A stretch of DNA of 64,000 nucleotides. Source: Caenorhabditis remanei. Lineage: Eukaryota > Nematoda > Chromadorea > Rhabditida > Rhabditidae. The position numbers and the translations under genes are program-made. The stretch is from contig NC_071328.1 in the NCBI RefSeq assembly GCF_010183535.1, positions 6,200,001 through 6,264,000 of the forward strand. Reading direction: 5' to 3'. The notes under the pieces are model-generated. The model was not told where the DNA came from. It saw only the letters and a program-made list of their open reading frames with translations, and did no database searches. Positions 22,319 to 33,515 of the stretch are shown here, piece after piece (the stretch's first letter is position 1; the number at the start of each line of letters is the position of its first letter).

Positions 22319-23839
22319 TTATTGTCTTAAATAATAAAACGGATACAGCATGCACGGTTGTTTCGATTTTTCGTAAACCTTACAAATTAACCTGAGTTTC
22401 AATCCAAAACTAATACAGTCGATTTCTCTTGGATCGTCTACGCCGTGTATGTTTTCGAAGCCTCGGAACACTTTTCCGCTGAAATTTGTTTTCTAAATTA
22501 GAGAAAGAAGAGACGGCAACTCACTAATAATCTCCTTCTTGTTCGTGTTCTCTTTTCAGTTTTTTGATTTTCAGAGATTGTGGAAACAGCTCAGAATATT
22601 GGAAATCGTCTCGAATCGAGAAGTATATTTGGAGAACATCTTCCTTCTTTCCATGCCTTAGAAATGCCTGAAAATATTTCGAATAAGTCTGTCTGTCTGT
22701 GTTTATGTCCGTCCAGATGTCCTCACTCACTTCTAATCTCCTTTTCGCTCCCTCTGCCGTAATCATCGTTGATGACATAGTCAGATTCATCGCCTCAATT
22801 TTCTCCAGTTCATCGTCCGTAAATTCAGTTTCGTAGTCCAAATCCAGTGATTCCGAAACATCGAGAACCTTCCTCACTTCGCTCAGTTCTCTCGTATCTC
22901 CCCAGCATCTCAACTCCAATTTTTTGAATTTTTGAGAAAATGGATCCGTGTTTCGAATCCATTCCATGTGATGGTTGTCTTGGATATTTATAATTTTCAG
23001 ACAGTTACATTTGATTTTTATGGAGTCGGCCACCGGGAAGGTTAACTGAAAATATGGGAAAATATGGGAAATTATGGAACAAACGAATTTGATGGAATAC
23101 AAGATTCTCAAAGATTAGAAAATTACACGACTGCCTATCGATACTGAACTTTTGAATTTGAAGATAACTCACACTCTCCAAGTCCAAACTATTGACTTTA
23201 ATGACTCCTCTGTGAGAGAGTTTTTCGAAGAATCTGTTCATGACATCATATCGATTTTCCTGTTTGATTTCAGATATTTCCTCATTTATTTCTCCATTCC
23301 ATCCTCTATCAACTTTTGTTATATTCTCTTTTCCAATGAACCAGATGGTAAAAGTGTCTACATCACAACGGATGATTGTCTGAAAACAAGTGAGATTTAA
23401 AAAGAAACCAACTGAAAGAAAACTCACTTTTCCATCTGACATATCACTTGGAAACTCTTCAATTTTCAGTTTTGAAGCATGGAATTTCGTGGAGTCGACT
23501 ACATCTCTGTCATCTTTCGAGCAGGTACGCAAGTGACATCTGAAATAAAAATATGCATTTCTAGAGAATACACATTTCTTATTTTGCATAATCTCGAAAT
23601 TTTGCATAACTTTTCTCAAAAAAAGTTTCAATTTTCAATTAAAAGCTTATGGATTTCATAAATTTCCAAAAAAAAATTAGAAAGAAACTATTTTTTTACA
23701 AAGAGAGACTGCTACCAATTGAATAAATGCTCATATAACCTATTTTTGAGAAAAAAACTCAATCCACTCACCTCGATTCGTAATCCAACAACCCGACAAC
23801 TTTTTGCTGGATTCGAACAATCAAGTTGGACCAGGACAT
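22319..23839 (-). CDS. F-box-like/FBA-type array gene A
   Basis: First member of the array and complete: six exons (23839-23772, 23539-23428, 23379-23173, 23045-22731, 22667-22525, 22478-22319), 334 residues. The N-terminus (MSWSNLIVRIQQKVVGLLDY, then ESRCHLRTCSKDDRDVVDST) resembles an F-box with its RxxLRxCSK core. Exon 3 carries the family signature FTIWFIGKENITKVDRGWNG. Exon 4 has the FBA-like block (KKLELRCWGD, FTDDELEKIEAMNLTMSS, ITAEGAKRRLE). The last exon has FRGFENIHGVDDPREIDCI. F-box proteins with such C-terminal modules are substrate receptors of SCF ubiquitin ligases and are hugely expanded in Caenorhabditis. F-box identity here is by motif shape only; a related nematode domain (DUF-type) is the alternative. 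Confidence 0.8.
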
Positions 23840-25536
23840 TTCTAAAGATTCCAGCTGATTCTGCAAAGAATCAATTTGAGAAAAAATAGAAAAGCAAGGG
23901 AAAAGTGAACGAATCAAATGGTTAAATATACAAATAGATTGTTATCGTCGAGAGAGTGGGAGGAATAGAGAAACAAGAGAAGGGCGGTGTCCAAATATTT
24001 CACAAGAATCCTTCCGTCATGTGAAGGCGAATACTATTATCATGAGTAATTCAGTTGGGGTCTCTTGTGTCAGTTTTTGAAATTTTCAGAGAGGATTTTT
24101 CATGTTTTCACAAGATCAAAAAGTAAAAACCTGCTGTGAGACTTGGGGTGAAAATCTGATCCACTTGGAACTGAACAAACAGATTTTGATACCTCTAATA
24201 AGACATTGCACAAAGTATTCAAGAAATTGAATTATATGCTTTTTCTTATCATCACTACTTCCTGTTATTTTTGGACGTCATTGATAATGAACATTCAAAA
24301 ATTAAGAAATTTGAAAGTCATTGACTCAGTTAACAACTGTTTCTGACCATTTTTTCAAGTTTCCGAGAGCAAAAGTCCGATCAACTTGGCGCATAGAATA
24401 TAAACTCCGAGGAATATAATTACACGTGGCAAAATGACTTCTAGAAACATACAACATCACTTTTCTTATCAGGTTAGACTCTTGTCATGTTCATGGGTTT
24501 TCTCACATCACTGATAAAGTGAACATACAAAAAATTCAAATCTTCTGGTGTGGGTGGGGTGAATTGAGTAATGAGATCCAATGAAACGATTTCTCGCTTT
24601 CAAGATAAAAAAGTTTCGACGGAAAACTTTGAAAACAGAAACCTGCGGAATCTACTGCGTTTATGTCAATTAGATATCTAGAAAGTATTTCTTTGGACAC
24701 AGTTTATCGCTCTTTTTTCCGTTTTCCACGAAGAGGTTTAATCATTTTTGGCTCCTTCTACCGTAATCCTTCCTGTGGAAGTTTTCAGAGTCATCACCCC
24801 GATTCTTTAAAATTCTTCTACCGTAATACTCATATCATGTTCTATTTTCAGAGATTCTGAAATTTTTGTTTCTGGACTATGTTCATAGATTCCTTGAGCA
24901 TTTGTCTATAACGTCATTTCTAGTTTAAAAAGAACCCTGGGGAAAAAACTGAAATGCTTTTCTTCAATATGGTTGTGTATTGCGATGATGCAAATTTTCC
25001 AATTTGTCAAGTTTCACTTTTTATTCTACTGTTTGAGCAAGTGCACCATGTTTTATTCGTTCTAGGTTCAAAACTATCCGAACAAAAATTATTCACTTCC
25101 ATTTTCTGCGGAAAGATGAGAAGGCGTAGCCGTCAAGAAGGCGCGTGGCGAACTTTACTTCCACATATAATTTTGCATTGATAATATCTGAAACAAGGCG
25201 AAGAAAAACAAAAAGATTCACTCTTCCAAAAAATATTAACGTGTGTTGTACGACCTTTAGAACACACGTTAAGTTCTCTTATTCTAGTCTTTTTGCTATT
25301 TATTGTCATCAAAATTATTCTCTTCAAAAACGTGGATCTTTTGGAAAACTAATATTCACTATAAAACCAACCCAAAGCTGCTACGAAAATGGTAAGAATG
25401 CATTCATTTTTTCATCAGTATGAGTTAACACTGACTTCACCAAATACAAGTTTTATGGAATTTCAGAGTTCGCCTTGTCTCGCCCCGTCTGTTAGCTCAC
25501 ACCGATCACTCGATATTGATCACTTCTCAGTTAAAG
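23840..25536. other. Intergenic region in the array
   Basis: 1.7 kb of AT-rich DNA without a supportable exon. It contains the 12-bp palindrome at 25236-25272 and scattered copies of the ctaccgtaat/ctacagtaat phrase that recurs elsewhere in the window. Confidence 0.4.
25236..25272. repeat. Perfect 12-bp inverted repeat
   Basis: TTAACGTGTGTT and AACACACGTTAA, separated by 13 nt; possible remnant of a small element or a hairpin. Confidence 0.6.
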
Positions 25537-27520
25537 AAAAAGGAGAAATGCAAAAAGTGATGCGTCTGATACAGAACACGAAGACTCCTCTGAAGATGAG
25601 GAGTACGTACACACAGAATGTATCAAGCCAAAGCTAACTGAACGAAAAACGAAACCAAAAAAGCAAGAAAACGAAGATACGGTCGATTTCGTTCCAATCA
25701 TAGAAGATAATGTTGACGGGCTGGTAGTTGAATAGGAGAACGTTGGAACTACATCTGAGGAAATCAAAAGACTATTTCAAAATGGTCGTTTTAGATCAAT
25801 CCCATCGTCAAGTAAGTTTGAATACAACTGATTAATATATTTTATTATTTTTAGAACTGGAAGCAGGCCACGTTCGCCATCTTCTGAAAAACTTCAGCCT
25901 TCCCAAAAAGACAACTCTGGGTAGTAGTATTAATTCCTACTCGCAAATTCTGTCAAGCTCCGACGATGTAGTTTGGATGTCAAAATGCGTGTTTTTGAAT
26001 CTGTTGTTGAACACGAGTGCCAAAGGCGCAGAATTGAATGCATTGGAGTTGCTATTCGTTCTGGAAGACGTCCTGGGGATACAGATAGAAGACATCTTGT
26101 GGTGGCAAGAACCCCCCGTTTCCTTGAAGGCTGTGATGAAGTTCAAAAGAGCAATATGTCATCTGTATGACATTGTTCTTCCACTCATCGCATCAGTCAG
26201 TCAAAATCTCCTTCCTCCAACACTGATGCGCTCTTGGTTCACCATTTTGGAATGTCTGGAGGAAGAAAAGCTCGTTCTCATGTCCTCTTCAGCATTAAAC
26301 AATGGGAGAGGACACACTAAAATTGTATTCTATTGGAATTGAATCAGGATGCATGTCTGGTTGTTGATGCGCTTGTTGTCAAACATGGCGATGAAACCAA
26401 GTGTCCTGTAACGTAAGTTCATTACTATAAATAAAAAGAATTGAAACTAGCTTCGAACTTCTCTTGATAATACGTTGAACATCAGTCATTTAAACTCGAA
26501 ATTTACGACTTCTAAGTACAAAGCTGCTTATAACTTTATGATAACTCATAATTGTAGCAGTTCTAAAGTTGATCGCAACTGTTCATCTCAGTTATCGAAA
26601 AACAATATTTATCAGTTTTTGAAGCATTTCAATTCCAGTCAATTTCAGGGAATCAATTGAAGTCTTCTTCCCAAGCAACATGATGATAAAATTCGAAACA
26701 ACTTTGTCGAAGGAAACGTTGGCGGCCAATCCTCTAGACCAGGATTCCAAGCTTCACCCAGGAAAACTCTTTGTTCTGAGAATGAAACGATTGGCAGAAC
26801 ATCTGTCTAGATGTAAATTGTGTCGTCACCGATTCGCCGAGTTAGAGGATGTTGGACACTTGTACTCCGTCCTTGCAATTGTCAACGGGGTACTGAGTTC
26901 GTTTTTTCGAGTTTGGTATCCGAATGACAACACTTCGGAGATTCTGAAGTTCGAATTTGGCCGCAACATAATGCCGGTTGAGGCAAAAAGAGCAACAAGA
27001 CGTGTGATCCGAGAAAGGAATAGAGAAGTGAAAAAGAAAGGAGTCAAAACATATCGGAAGGAGAGGGAAATACTACCGATGCGAAAAAAACTGATGCGCT
27101 TCTACATCAATCCGAGTAAGCTTTTTTACAAAAACTGTCTGATCTTTAATTATTTTAGTTTTTTAGATAAATATAGTACATCGGCCGGGATCCCCTATGA
27201 GTGAGAGTGCAACAACTGAAGAAAAACGTAAGTTTCAACATGCCCTGCTTATTTATTCAAACCAATTTTCAGTTCAAGTCCTAATACATCAGCTCAAGGA
27301 ACAACTTTACAAAGCTGCACAGCAAACTCCAAAAGATGAAACTGCGAGAGTTCCAAACAAAATTCCCGCCAAGTATCACAACATGCCGATTCACGAGTTT
27401 CTAAGTTCGGACCCGCCAATTGACTTGTTCGAAACATTGGAACTACTAGAAGTTGGAGAGGATTCGGAGGAAAAAAATGACGGAAAGACCGAGGAGACCG
27501 ATTCAGCAATTGATCATTAA
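25537..27520 (+). pseudogene. Degenerate or mis-modelled gene of unknown family
   Basis: Coding-quality exons run on the plus strand: 25537 to about 25811 (acidic/Lys-rich, SDASDTEHEDSSEDEEY), 25855 to about 26300 (HVRHLLKNFSLPKKTTLG, LLFVLEDVLGIQIEDILWWQ), a short piece ending 26412 (DACLVVDALVVKHGDETK), 26649-27115 (IEVFFPSNMMIKFETTLSKE, CKLCRHRFAELEDVGHLYSV), 27177-27227 and 27273-27520, with a TAA end. Several junctions are clean and in phase. However, the first exon contains an in-frame TAG just after GLVVE (about 25733), no convincing start was found, and the frame changes between the second and third pieces without a good donor. The C-x2-C...H arrangement in CKLC...GHLYS is faintly zinc-finger-like. 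I do not recognise the family. It may be a recent pseudogene, or an intact gene with unusual introns. Confidence 0.55.
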
Positions 27521-27603
27521 TAGACGCCACTCGATACGATACTTGAACCACATCCGATAAAACTTAAGATCTGAACTTAAGAGAATAAATATTAATTTTG
27601 AGT

Positions 27604-27726
27604 TTCGAACTTCATCATTGGTGCTTGACAGAATTTGAGAGTAGGAAATTATACTATTACCCAGAGTTGTCTTTTTGGAAAACATGACGTCTTTCAGAAG
27701 ATGACGAACGTTGGCTGCTTCCACTT
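27604..27726 (-). pseudogene. Inverted exon fragment of the 25.5-27.5 kb gene
   Basis: On the minus strand, after a ttttctag-like acceptor (ctaaaa on plus), the sequence reads VEAANVRHLLKDVMFSKKTT followed by LGNSIISYSQILSS. This matches the exon at 25855 (HVRHLLKNFSLPKKTTLGSS, SYSQILSSSDD) at roughly 80 percent of bases by eye. Only this one exon is present, facing the gene tail to tail, 84 nt beyond its stop. It is a truncated inverted duplicate. Confidence 0.75.
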
Positions 27727-28106
27727 CTAAAAACAAACATATATATTAATTAATTGTAACTTACTAGACGCTAAAATTGATTTGAAACGACTGTTTTCAA
27801 ACAGTCGTTTGATTTCTTCAGAGAGAAGTTTTGTATTAAGCCTGTCCTAGTTTTACTAGATTTGCTTAAACGGGGAGCAGTTTTATATTAAACTTTGATG
27901 ATGACTAATATGAAATTTTTTCAGTTGTCAGAAAATTATTTTTTTGGGTTACAAAGCAAGAATTTTGTATTCTTTAATTGAGTGAGGATAGTTTTAAAGT
28001 GTTGATAAGCAGCAATGTTTTTTAGATAACGTATCATGCTTACGACATGTCAATCTTCTATTCTTCTAATAGTTGTCTCAAATTTATTAAAAAAGAAAAT
28101 TGATGA
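27727..28106. other. Intergenic spacer with a small hairpin
   Basis: AT-rich. AAACGACTGTTT-TC-AAACAGTCGTTT at 27785-27810 is a perfect 12-bp stem with a 2-nt loop. Nothing else seen. Confidence 0.5.
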
Positions 28107-29350
28107 TTAAAACGGCCACAGTGTACAAGGATTAGTAGATCTCTCGTAAACTTCACATGAAATTCTCATACTATCTTGGAAAATGATACATTCCACTTCT
28201 CGAGCGTCATAAACGTTGTGCACGTTCTCGAAGCCTCCGAAGATTTTCCCACTGGAATTGACATTAGTGAGTTTATATTTTAAACATTTATAACTCACTA
28301 ATACTCTCCCCGGTCCTCATTATCTTTTTTGAATCTTTTGACATTCAAATGACCTGGAAGTACATCTGTTTTGAAATCGAAACCTTCTGGACAATTGATA
28401 CGAAGTTCCAGGGAGTCAGATTTCTTTGATAATCTCAGAAATCTCTGAAATTAGACTCTTTCACATTATTCCTCTCTCTCTCTATCTGTTCTCACCTCGA
28501 AAATTCTCTTCGCCGCTTCTACCGTAATACGATGTGATGAAACATTCAGATCTATCGCCTTGATTCTCTCAACTTCTTCGTCCGTCAAATTAGTTTCGTG
28601 ATTCAATTTTAGTGTATCAGTAATCTCCAATGCTGGAATCAGTTCTCCAATACCTTCATCTTCTCCCCAACACGAGATTTCAAGTTTTTTGAAATTTCTA
28701 GAGAAAACAAAAGAATTCTGAAGCCATTCAACAATATGATTGTTCTGGATGTTAGTAACTTTCAAGTTGACGCATTTCGGTTTCCATTCTTCTGGCGGCC
28801 TGAATTCAATCTGTAAATTTTGAAATTTCTATTAGATCAAAATGTCCAATTTCAGAGAATACTGACATTTTCGATTGAAATCGAATGCGCATGAATCATT
28901 CCATTGATTGATATCTTTTGAAGGAATCTTCTGAATACATCATATCGATTTTCCTGTTTGATTTCAGATAATCCTTCATTTACTTCTCCATTCCATCCTC
29001 TATCAACTCTTGTTATATTCTCTTTTCCAATGAACCAGATTGTAAAAGTGTCTAGATCACAACGGACGATTGTCTGAGAATGAATTGATTTATTTTTTAA
29101 CCAGTAGAAAAATAACTTACTTTTCCATCTGACATCTCGCTTTGAGTTTCAACTAAACTCAGTTTAGACGCCGTGAATTTCGTCGAATCTACAGTATCCC
29201 TATCGTCTTTTGAGCAGGATCGTAGTTGGCATCTGAGAGTGTTTTCTAGAAGAATTTATCTGATTTTGATCTAAATTACCTCGATTCATAATCCAATAAT
29301 CCAATGATATCCTGTTTCATTCTTACTGTCAAGTTGATCCAACACGGCAT
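28107..29350 (-). CDS. F-box-like/FBA-type array gene B
   Basis: Six exons (29350-29280, 29232-29121, 29073-28867, 28810-28496, 28444-28299, 28251-28107), 331 residues. Exons 2, 3 and 4 have exactly the same lengths as in gene A (112, 207 and 315 nt). Landmarks: INLTVRMKQDIIGLLDYESR, CQLRSCSKDDRDTVDSTKF, TIVRCDLDTFTIWFIGKEN, NHIVEWLQNSFVFSRNFKKL, NLTDEEVERIKAIDLNVSSH, and a last exon GKIFGGFENVHNVYDAREVE ending NPCTLWPF. All splice sites are canonical, and the gene looks intact. The shared exon lengths show recent tandem duplication with A and C. Confidence 0.85.
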
Positions 29351-29992
29351 TTTTGTTCTTTTTTCAACTCTGAATAACGAAGGAAATGAAATAAGAGGAA
29401 CATCGAAAGAAGTGTCAAAAGTAAGAATATGAAAGTGAAACTAAGTTTTTCTCCAAAGAAGTCAACGTTGTCTTGTTGTCCGTTACCTAGTAACAACGAG
29501 AGCATGTCTAACTCTTTTATGTACAATTCTTTTTGTTTTTTGAAACGAAAAATGGATGAAAATTGCAACAAAAGACAAAATATTTCGTAACTGTTCAGGT
29601 GAAACGAATTGACAGAGAAAGAGAGAAAATAGTTGTTGTTGAGTGATGGATTTCGAAATGTTGGTTTTTGGAAAAAAGGCTATGATTAAATTATCAAAAT
29701 GATGTGATATACACACGTAAAAATGAGATTTGGGAGGGCTTCAGGTATAAAGAATGGGTATAAAGAATTGCAGATAACTTCAAATGACTCAGCGTTGGGC
29801 CAAACGTATTCAGCAGTTGTGATCTCTTTACCTATACCTAATGAACAATGTCCAAGAAATCTAGTTCATCATAATTTAATTTGCTTCGACGAGGAGAAAG
29901 TTCAACCTAACCAAGAATATAACATTTCAGGAAAAAACCAGTGCACAATATGTTTTTTTCAAAATGAAATCATTTATTGACGCAAAAATAAA
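29351..29992. other. Spacer between array genes B and C
   Basis: 642 nt. An 85-codon ORF on the plus strand at 29723 has no resemblance to any family and no splice or promoter context; I treat it as chance. Confidence 0.4.
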
Positions 29993-31243
29993 TTAAAATG
30001 GATACAATGCAAACGGAATTGGATCATGTTCATATGGAAGAGTACACCAAATTCTCATGGTTTCATCGAAAAGAACACATTCGATATCTCTTGGATTTCG
30101 TACTCCATGAACATTCTCAAAGCCTCCGACAATCTTTCCGCTAGAAATAAAACAATGGCTCTCTTCTACATCTAAATAGAAACTTACGTGAAATCGCCAG
30201 ATTCATCTTTTCCTACAGTTTTGATCACAAGAGACTTCGAGAAAAGATCTATTTCCGCATCGAAACTTTCCGGCTTCAGAAAACGGAGCTCCAGTTGGTC
30301 ATCCTTTTTTCCATATTTCAGGAATAACTATAAAAATATTAATAAGAAAACTCATTTTATGTTTATGAACCACTCACCTCCAATCTTTTCTTCGCTCCCT
30401 CTACAGTTATTCTATCCGAAGAAATTCTCAAATCTATTGCCTTCATTCTCTCTAAATCCTCATCAGTCAAATGTGTATCATGATCACATTTCAGAGATTC
30501 AAAAACCTCACATTCAGATAACATTCTATCGATTTCGGGGTATTCTCCCCAACATCTGATTTCCAGTGCTTTCAGTTTTCGGCAGTTTTCGAACAAATTC
30601 CTGATCCAATTCAGATAATGCTGTTCGGGTATGTTGAACACTCTCAAAATGTCACATTTCGGTTTCCAGTTGTCAGGATAATCGAATTCGATCTGAATTT
30701 AAAAAAAAGTGAAATCTTATGATCTTTACTCGAAACTCACGCATTCAAATTCCAGAGAATTCATTTGAATCACTCCATTGTTTGTTATTTTTTGCAAGAA
30801 TTGTCTAGTAATATCATGTCGATTTTCCTGTTTGATTTCAGATAATCCTTCAATTATTTCTCCATTCCATCCTCTATCAACTCTTGTTATATTCTCTTTT
30901 CCAATGAACCAGATTGTAAAAGTGTCTAGATCACAACGGATGATTGTCTGAGAATGAATATAAATATGTTTTAACCAGTAGAAAAATAACTTACTTTTCC
31001 CTCTGACATTTCACTTCGACTCTCACTAATTTTCAGTTTCGATGCAATAAACTTTGTGGAATCTACAGTATCCCTATCGTCTTTTGAGCAGGAACGGAGT
31101 TGGCATCTGGAAAACAACTTGATTAACTGTATCCATGTACTCATATTCTTTATTCGCTGAAAATCAGAAACTCACCTTGACTCGTAATCCAACCATCCGA
31201 CAACTCTTTGTTGAAGTCTAACAGTCAATTGGGACCAGGACAT
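29993..31243 (-). CDS. F-box-like/FBA-type array gene C
   Basis: Six exons (31243-31176, 31106-30995, 30947-30741, 30692-30378, 30327-30188, 30140-29993), 329 residues, with exon lengths nearly identical to A and B. The start MSWSQLTVRLQQRVVGWLDY and the downstream CQLRSCSKDDRDTVDSTKF-type exon match A and B. Exon 4 carries KALEIRCWGE and HLTDEDLERMKAIDLRISSD. The end reads GKIVGGFENVHGVRNPRDIE and PIPFALYPF. Donors and acceptors are canonical (one ctatag). Exon 3 retains FTIWFIGKENITRVDRGWNG. Apparently functional. Confidence 0.85.
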
Positions 31244-31342
31244 TGTTTAATTTCCAGCAAGGATGAAGCTACAAAATATTTAAATAGAAAACAACAATCA
31301 GATAAAGCGGGTTTACCCTAAACGAAAAAATCAACAATGATA

Positions 31343-32598
31343 TTAGGTTGATTCATAATTTTCTGCAATTTTCGAGGTTGCCGGTTGTCGTTTTAATTTC
31401 TCGGCGCAGGGGTTGTTTTTCGATTTGGTTGTTTTTGTGTTTGGTAGACCTACTCAAGTTCTTGTTACACTTTCAAATTTTTACTTCTCGCTCTTTTTCT
31501 CGCCCTGAACGGAGCTTGGATTTACACGCAACTTTTTGCGTTTTTGAAACATGATTTTGTTTTCATTTGTTTCTGGACTAAAAATTACGTCATTCAAAAA
31601 GAAGTTGCTGATGTATGTTAACAAAAGTCTCCTTGTTTTAACCCAAATACATTTTGATTCAAAAAATTTGAAACAAGAAACTTGGATCTGACTGAAAAAG
31701 TTCTTCTCTTTCAGCGGTCCGAGCTAGATTTGGAGTTATTGCAGGGAATCGTAGAAACGAATCTGTATCAAACCACCCTTAGGTTGTCAACTTTATTAAG
31801 GGTGACTAATGTAACTGTAGTTCATGGATAGAAACCATTTATCGGAATGAGAAAATTCGTCGTTACATACCACACGTTTTGGAACAATATAAAATGGCAC
31901 ATCACATGGACCTAAATTGGTTCTTAGTACTTTTCCCCCCAACACACGTATGGTCGAACTTTTTATTTATTAGAAATAAGTAGTGGAGTTGTTACTCTAA
32001 CGATGTGAGAAAAGTACAATGTGTGGACTAAGATTTGCGCGCTATGTATGTTCTCAAACCTAAAAAAAGTGGTTTTTGAATCTGAGACTCAGTACTCTGG
32101 GTGGCGCGGTCGGAACTCCTGAACGAGGACAGAAAAGTAACATCAGATGTTCACGGTTCTTATTTAAATAAATTCAAAATCATGTGACTCCAGGATGGGG
32201 AGATATAACAAAACGACGTTTTCAGTACGACAGCGCTTGTTCATGTGTTGCGAAAGTAACCCACAACAAACTGTTGCCATCTGGCTGGACAATTCTTTTT
32301 CTTTCATCGTGTTGATCCATCCTTCTTCCCTTGAATTACAAACATTTAGCTTGACTCCGACGACATTTAAATGGGGAAAATTCCAAATGAAAAGGGGATA
32401 TCAAAAATAAGCAAGTTTCCTTTTCAAATGATTTCGAATGGATTGTCTACGCGGAGAGAATCAGTAAACTACCAAAATCTTGTCAGAAGACCATCGATGC
32501 TGATAAACAATATTTCGAATTCTAGAAATCTTTCTGGATTTGAGAAAATAGAAGCAAACTTTTATCGAAAAATTGCAGAAAATTATGAATCAACCTAA
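31343..32598 (+). mobile_element. Defective mariner element, copy 1
   Basis: 1256 bp bounded by TTAGGTTGATTCATAATTTT and its complement AAAATTATGAATCAACCTAA, with inverted repeats of about 30 bp. TA is duplicated at both sides (31341-31342, 32599-32600), as for Tc1/mariner. The right third preserves a decayed plus-strand transposase. A frame ending SKLPKSCQKTIDADKQYFEF with a TAG at about 32523 has the family's characteristic C-terminal LP...YFE end, and an SLTPTTF stretch sits where the LAPSD motif belongs. Stops and frame changes break it throughout, so it cannot move on its own. It lies between array genes C and D. Confidence 0.88.
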
Positions 32599-33515
32599 TA
32601 TAAAGGAACCAACAAAAAAGGAATGAAGAATAATTCGAAACACCAGGTAGAATGAAGAGAGTAGAGACATTCAGAGAAAGTGAACAAATATTTCGTCATT
32701 TGGTTTTCTGACGGTGGAAAACTACAAGTCGGTTAATTGTTATGATTGTGAAATTATGGAATATGTCGTTCAGACGGGAAAATCTCATTTTGGTAATGAA
32801 GTTTATGAAAAGAGTGCGTCTTTAAAAAAATTGGGTAACAAAATTTCAATCAGGTTGATGCTCCGAGAGTGGAAAACTAGCTGAAGTTTATGCACAGTAA
32901 CGAATATCACATCAGCTAATATGCATTAGGAGGGTAAACACTTATTATTTTATCTCTTATCATTACCAAGATCAAATAAAACTTTACCCAATACCTCGCA
33001 TCAATTCGTATTTTTGCCTCAACGGAAACCCCGAAGAAGCGGATCCAAAATTTATCGTTTATTCAACGCATTCTTTCGAATGGTCGAAATCCATGCTAAC
33101 CTTGGTTAACTTGGGTTAAAACCAATGAGACAAACAAGGAGAGGGGTGGTATGCTGCCGTGTGTACCGACACTCTGCGGGTTCCGCCGCTCGCTATGTTT
33201 TCCATGTGGGGAGACTCCGCCCACTTTCCTCGCTCTCTCTTTTCCTTCCAAAGCAAATTAGAAAATGCCTTTTTGGAGGGAGAATGATTTCGGAAAGTCA
33301 GATTTTTTGATGGAAATTGATAAAATTTGAAAAAAAAAATTATGAACTATTTTTCAAGGCGAAAAGTTTTAAACGAGGAGAGTTGTGGAAAAAACACATT
33401 TTAATTATCTAGAAATGGAATTCTCTCTAAGCTGTAGCGTTTTGTCTTCTTCTATGTATTCGATTGGATTAAAAATGTTTATTTTTTCAAAAAAAAAAAC
33501 AAAACAACGAATTAA
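32599..33515. other. Segment between the mariner copies, 3' of array gene D
   Basis: No gene supported. A GC-richer block at about 33150-33240 (gagactccgcccactttcc) resembles sequences often found upstream of Caenorhabditis genes. The flanking inverted mariner copies could allow inversion of this interval. Confidence 0.4.

Noticed and set aside
24663..24860. ITVEGAK-like peptide on the minus strand near 24750-24785, suggesting an array-gene relic
   Set aside because: It rests on attacggtag, a phrase that recurs throughout the window in unrelated non-coding DNA; no other family landmark is near.
29723..29980. 85-codon plus-strand ORF between array genes B and C
   Set aside because: No family resemblance, splice context or coding-like flanks.
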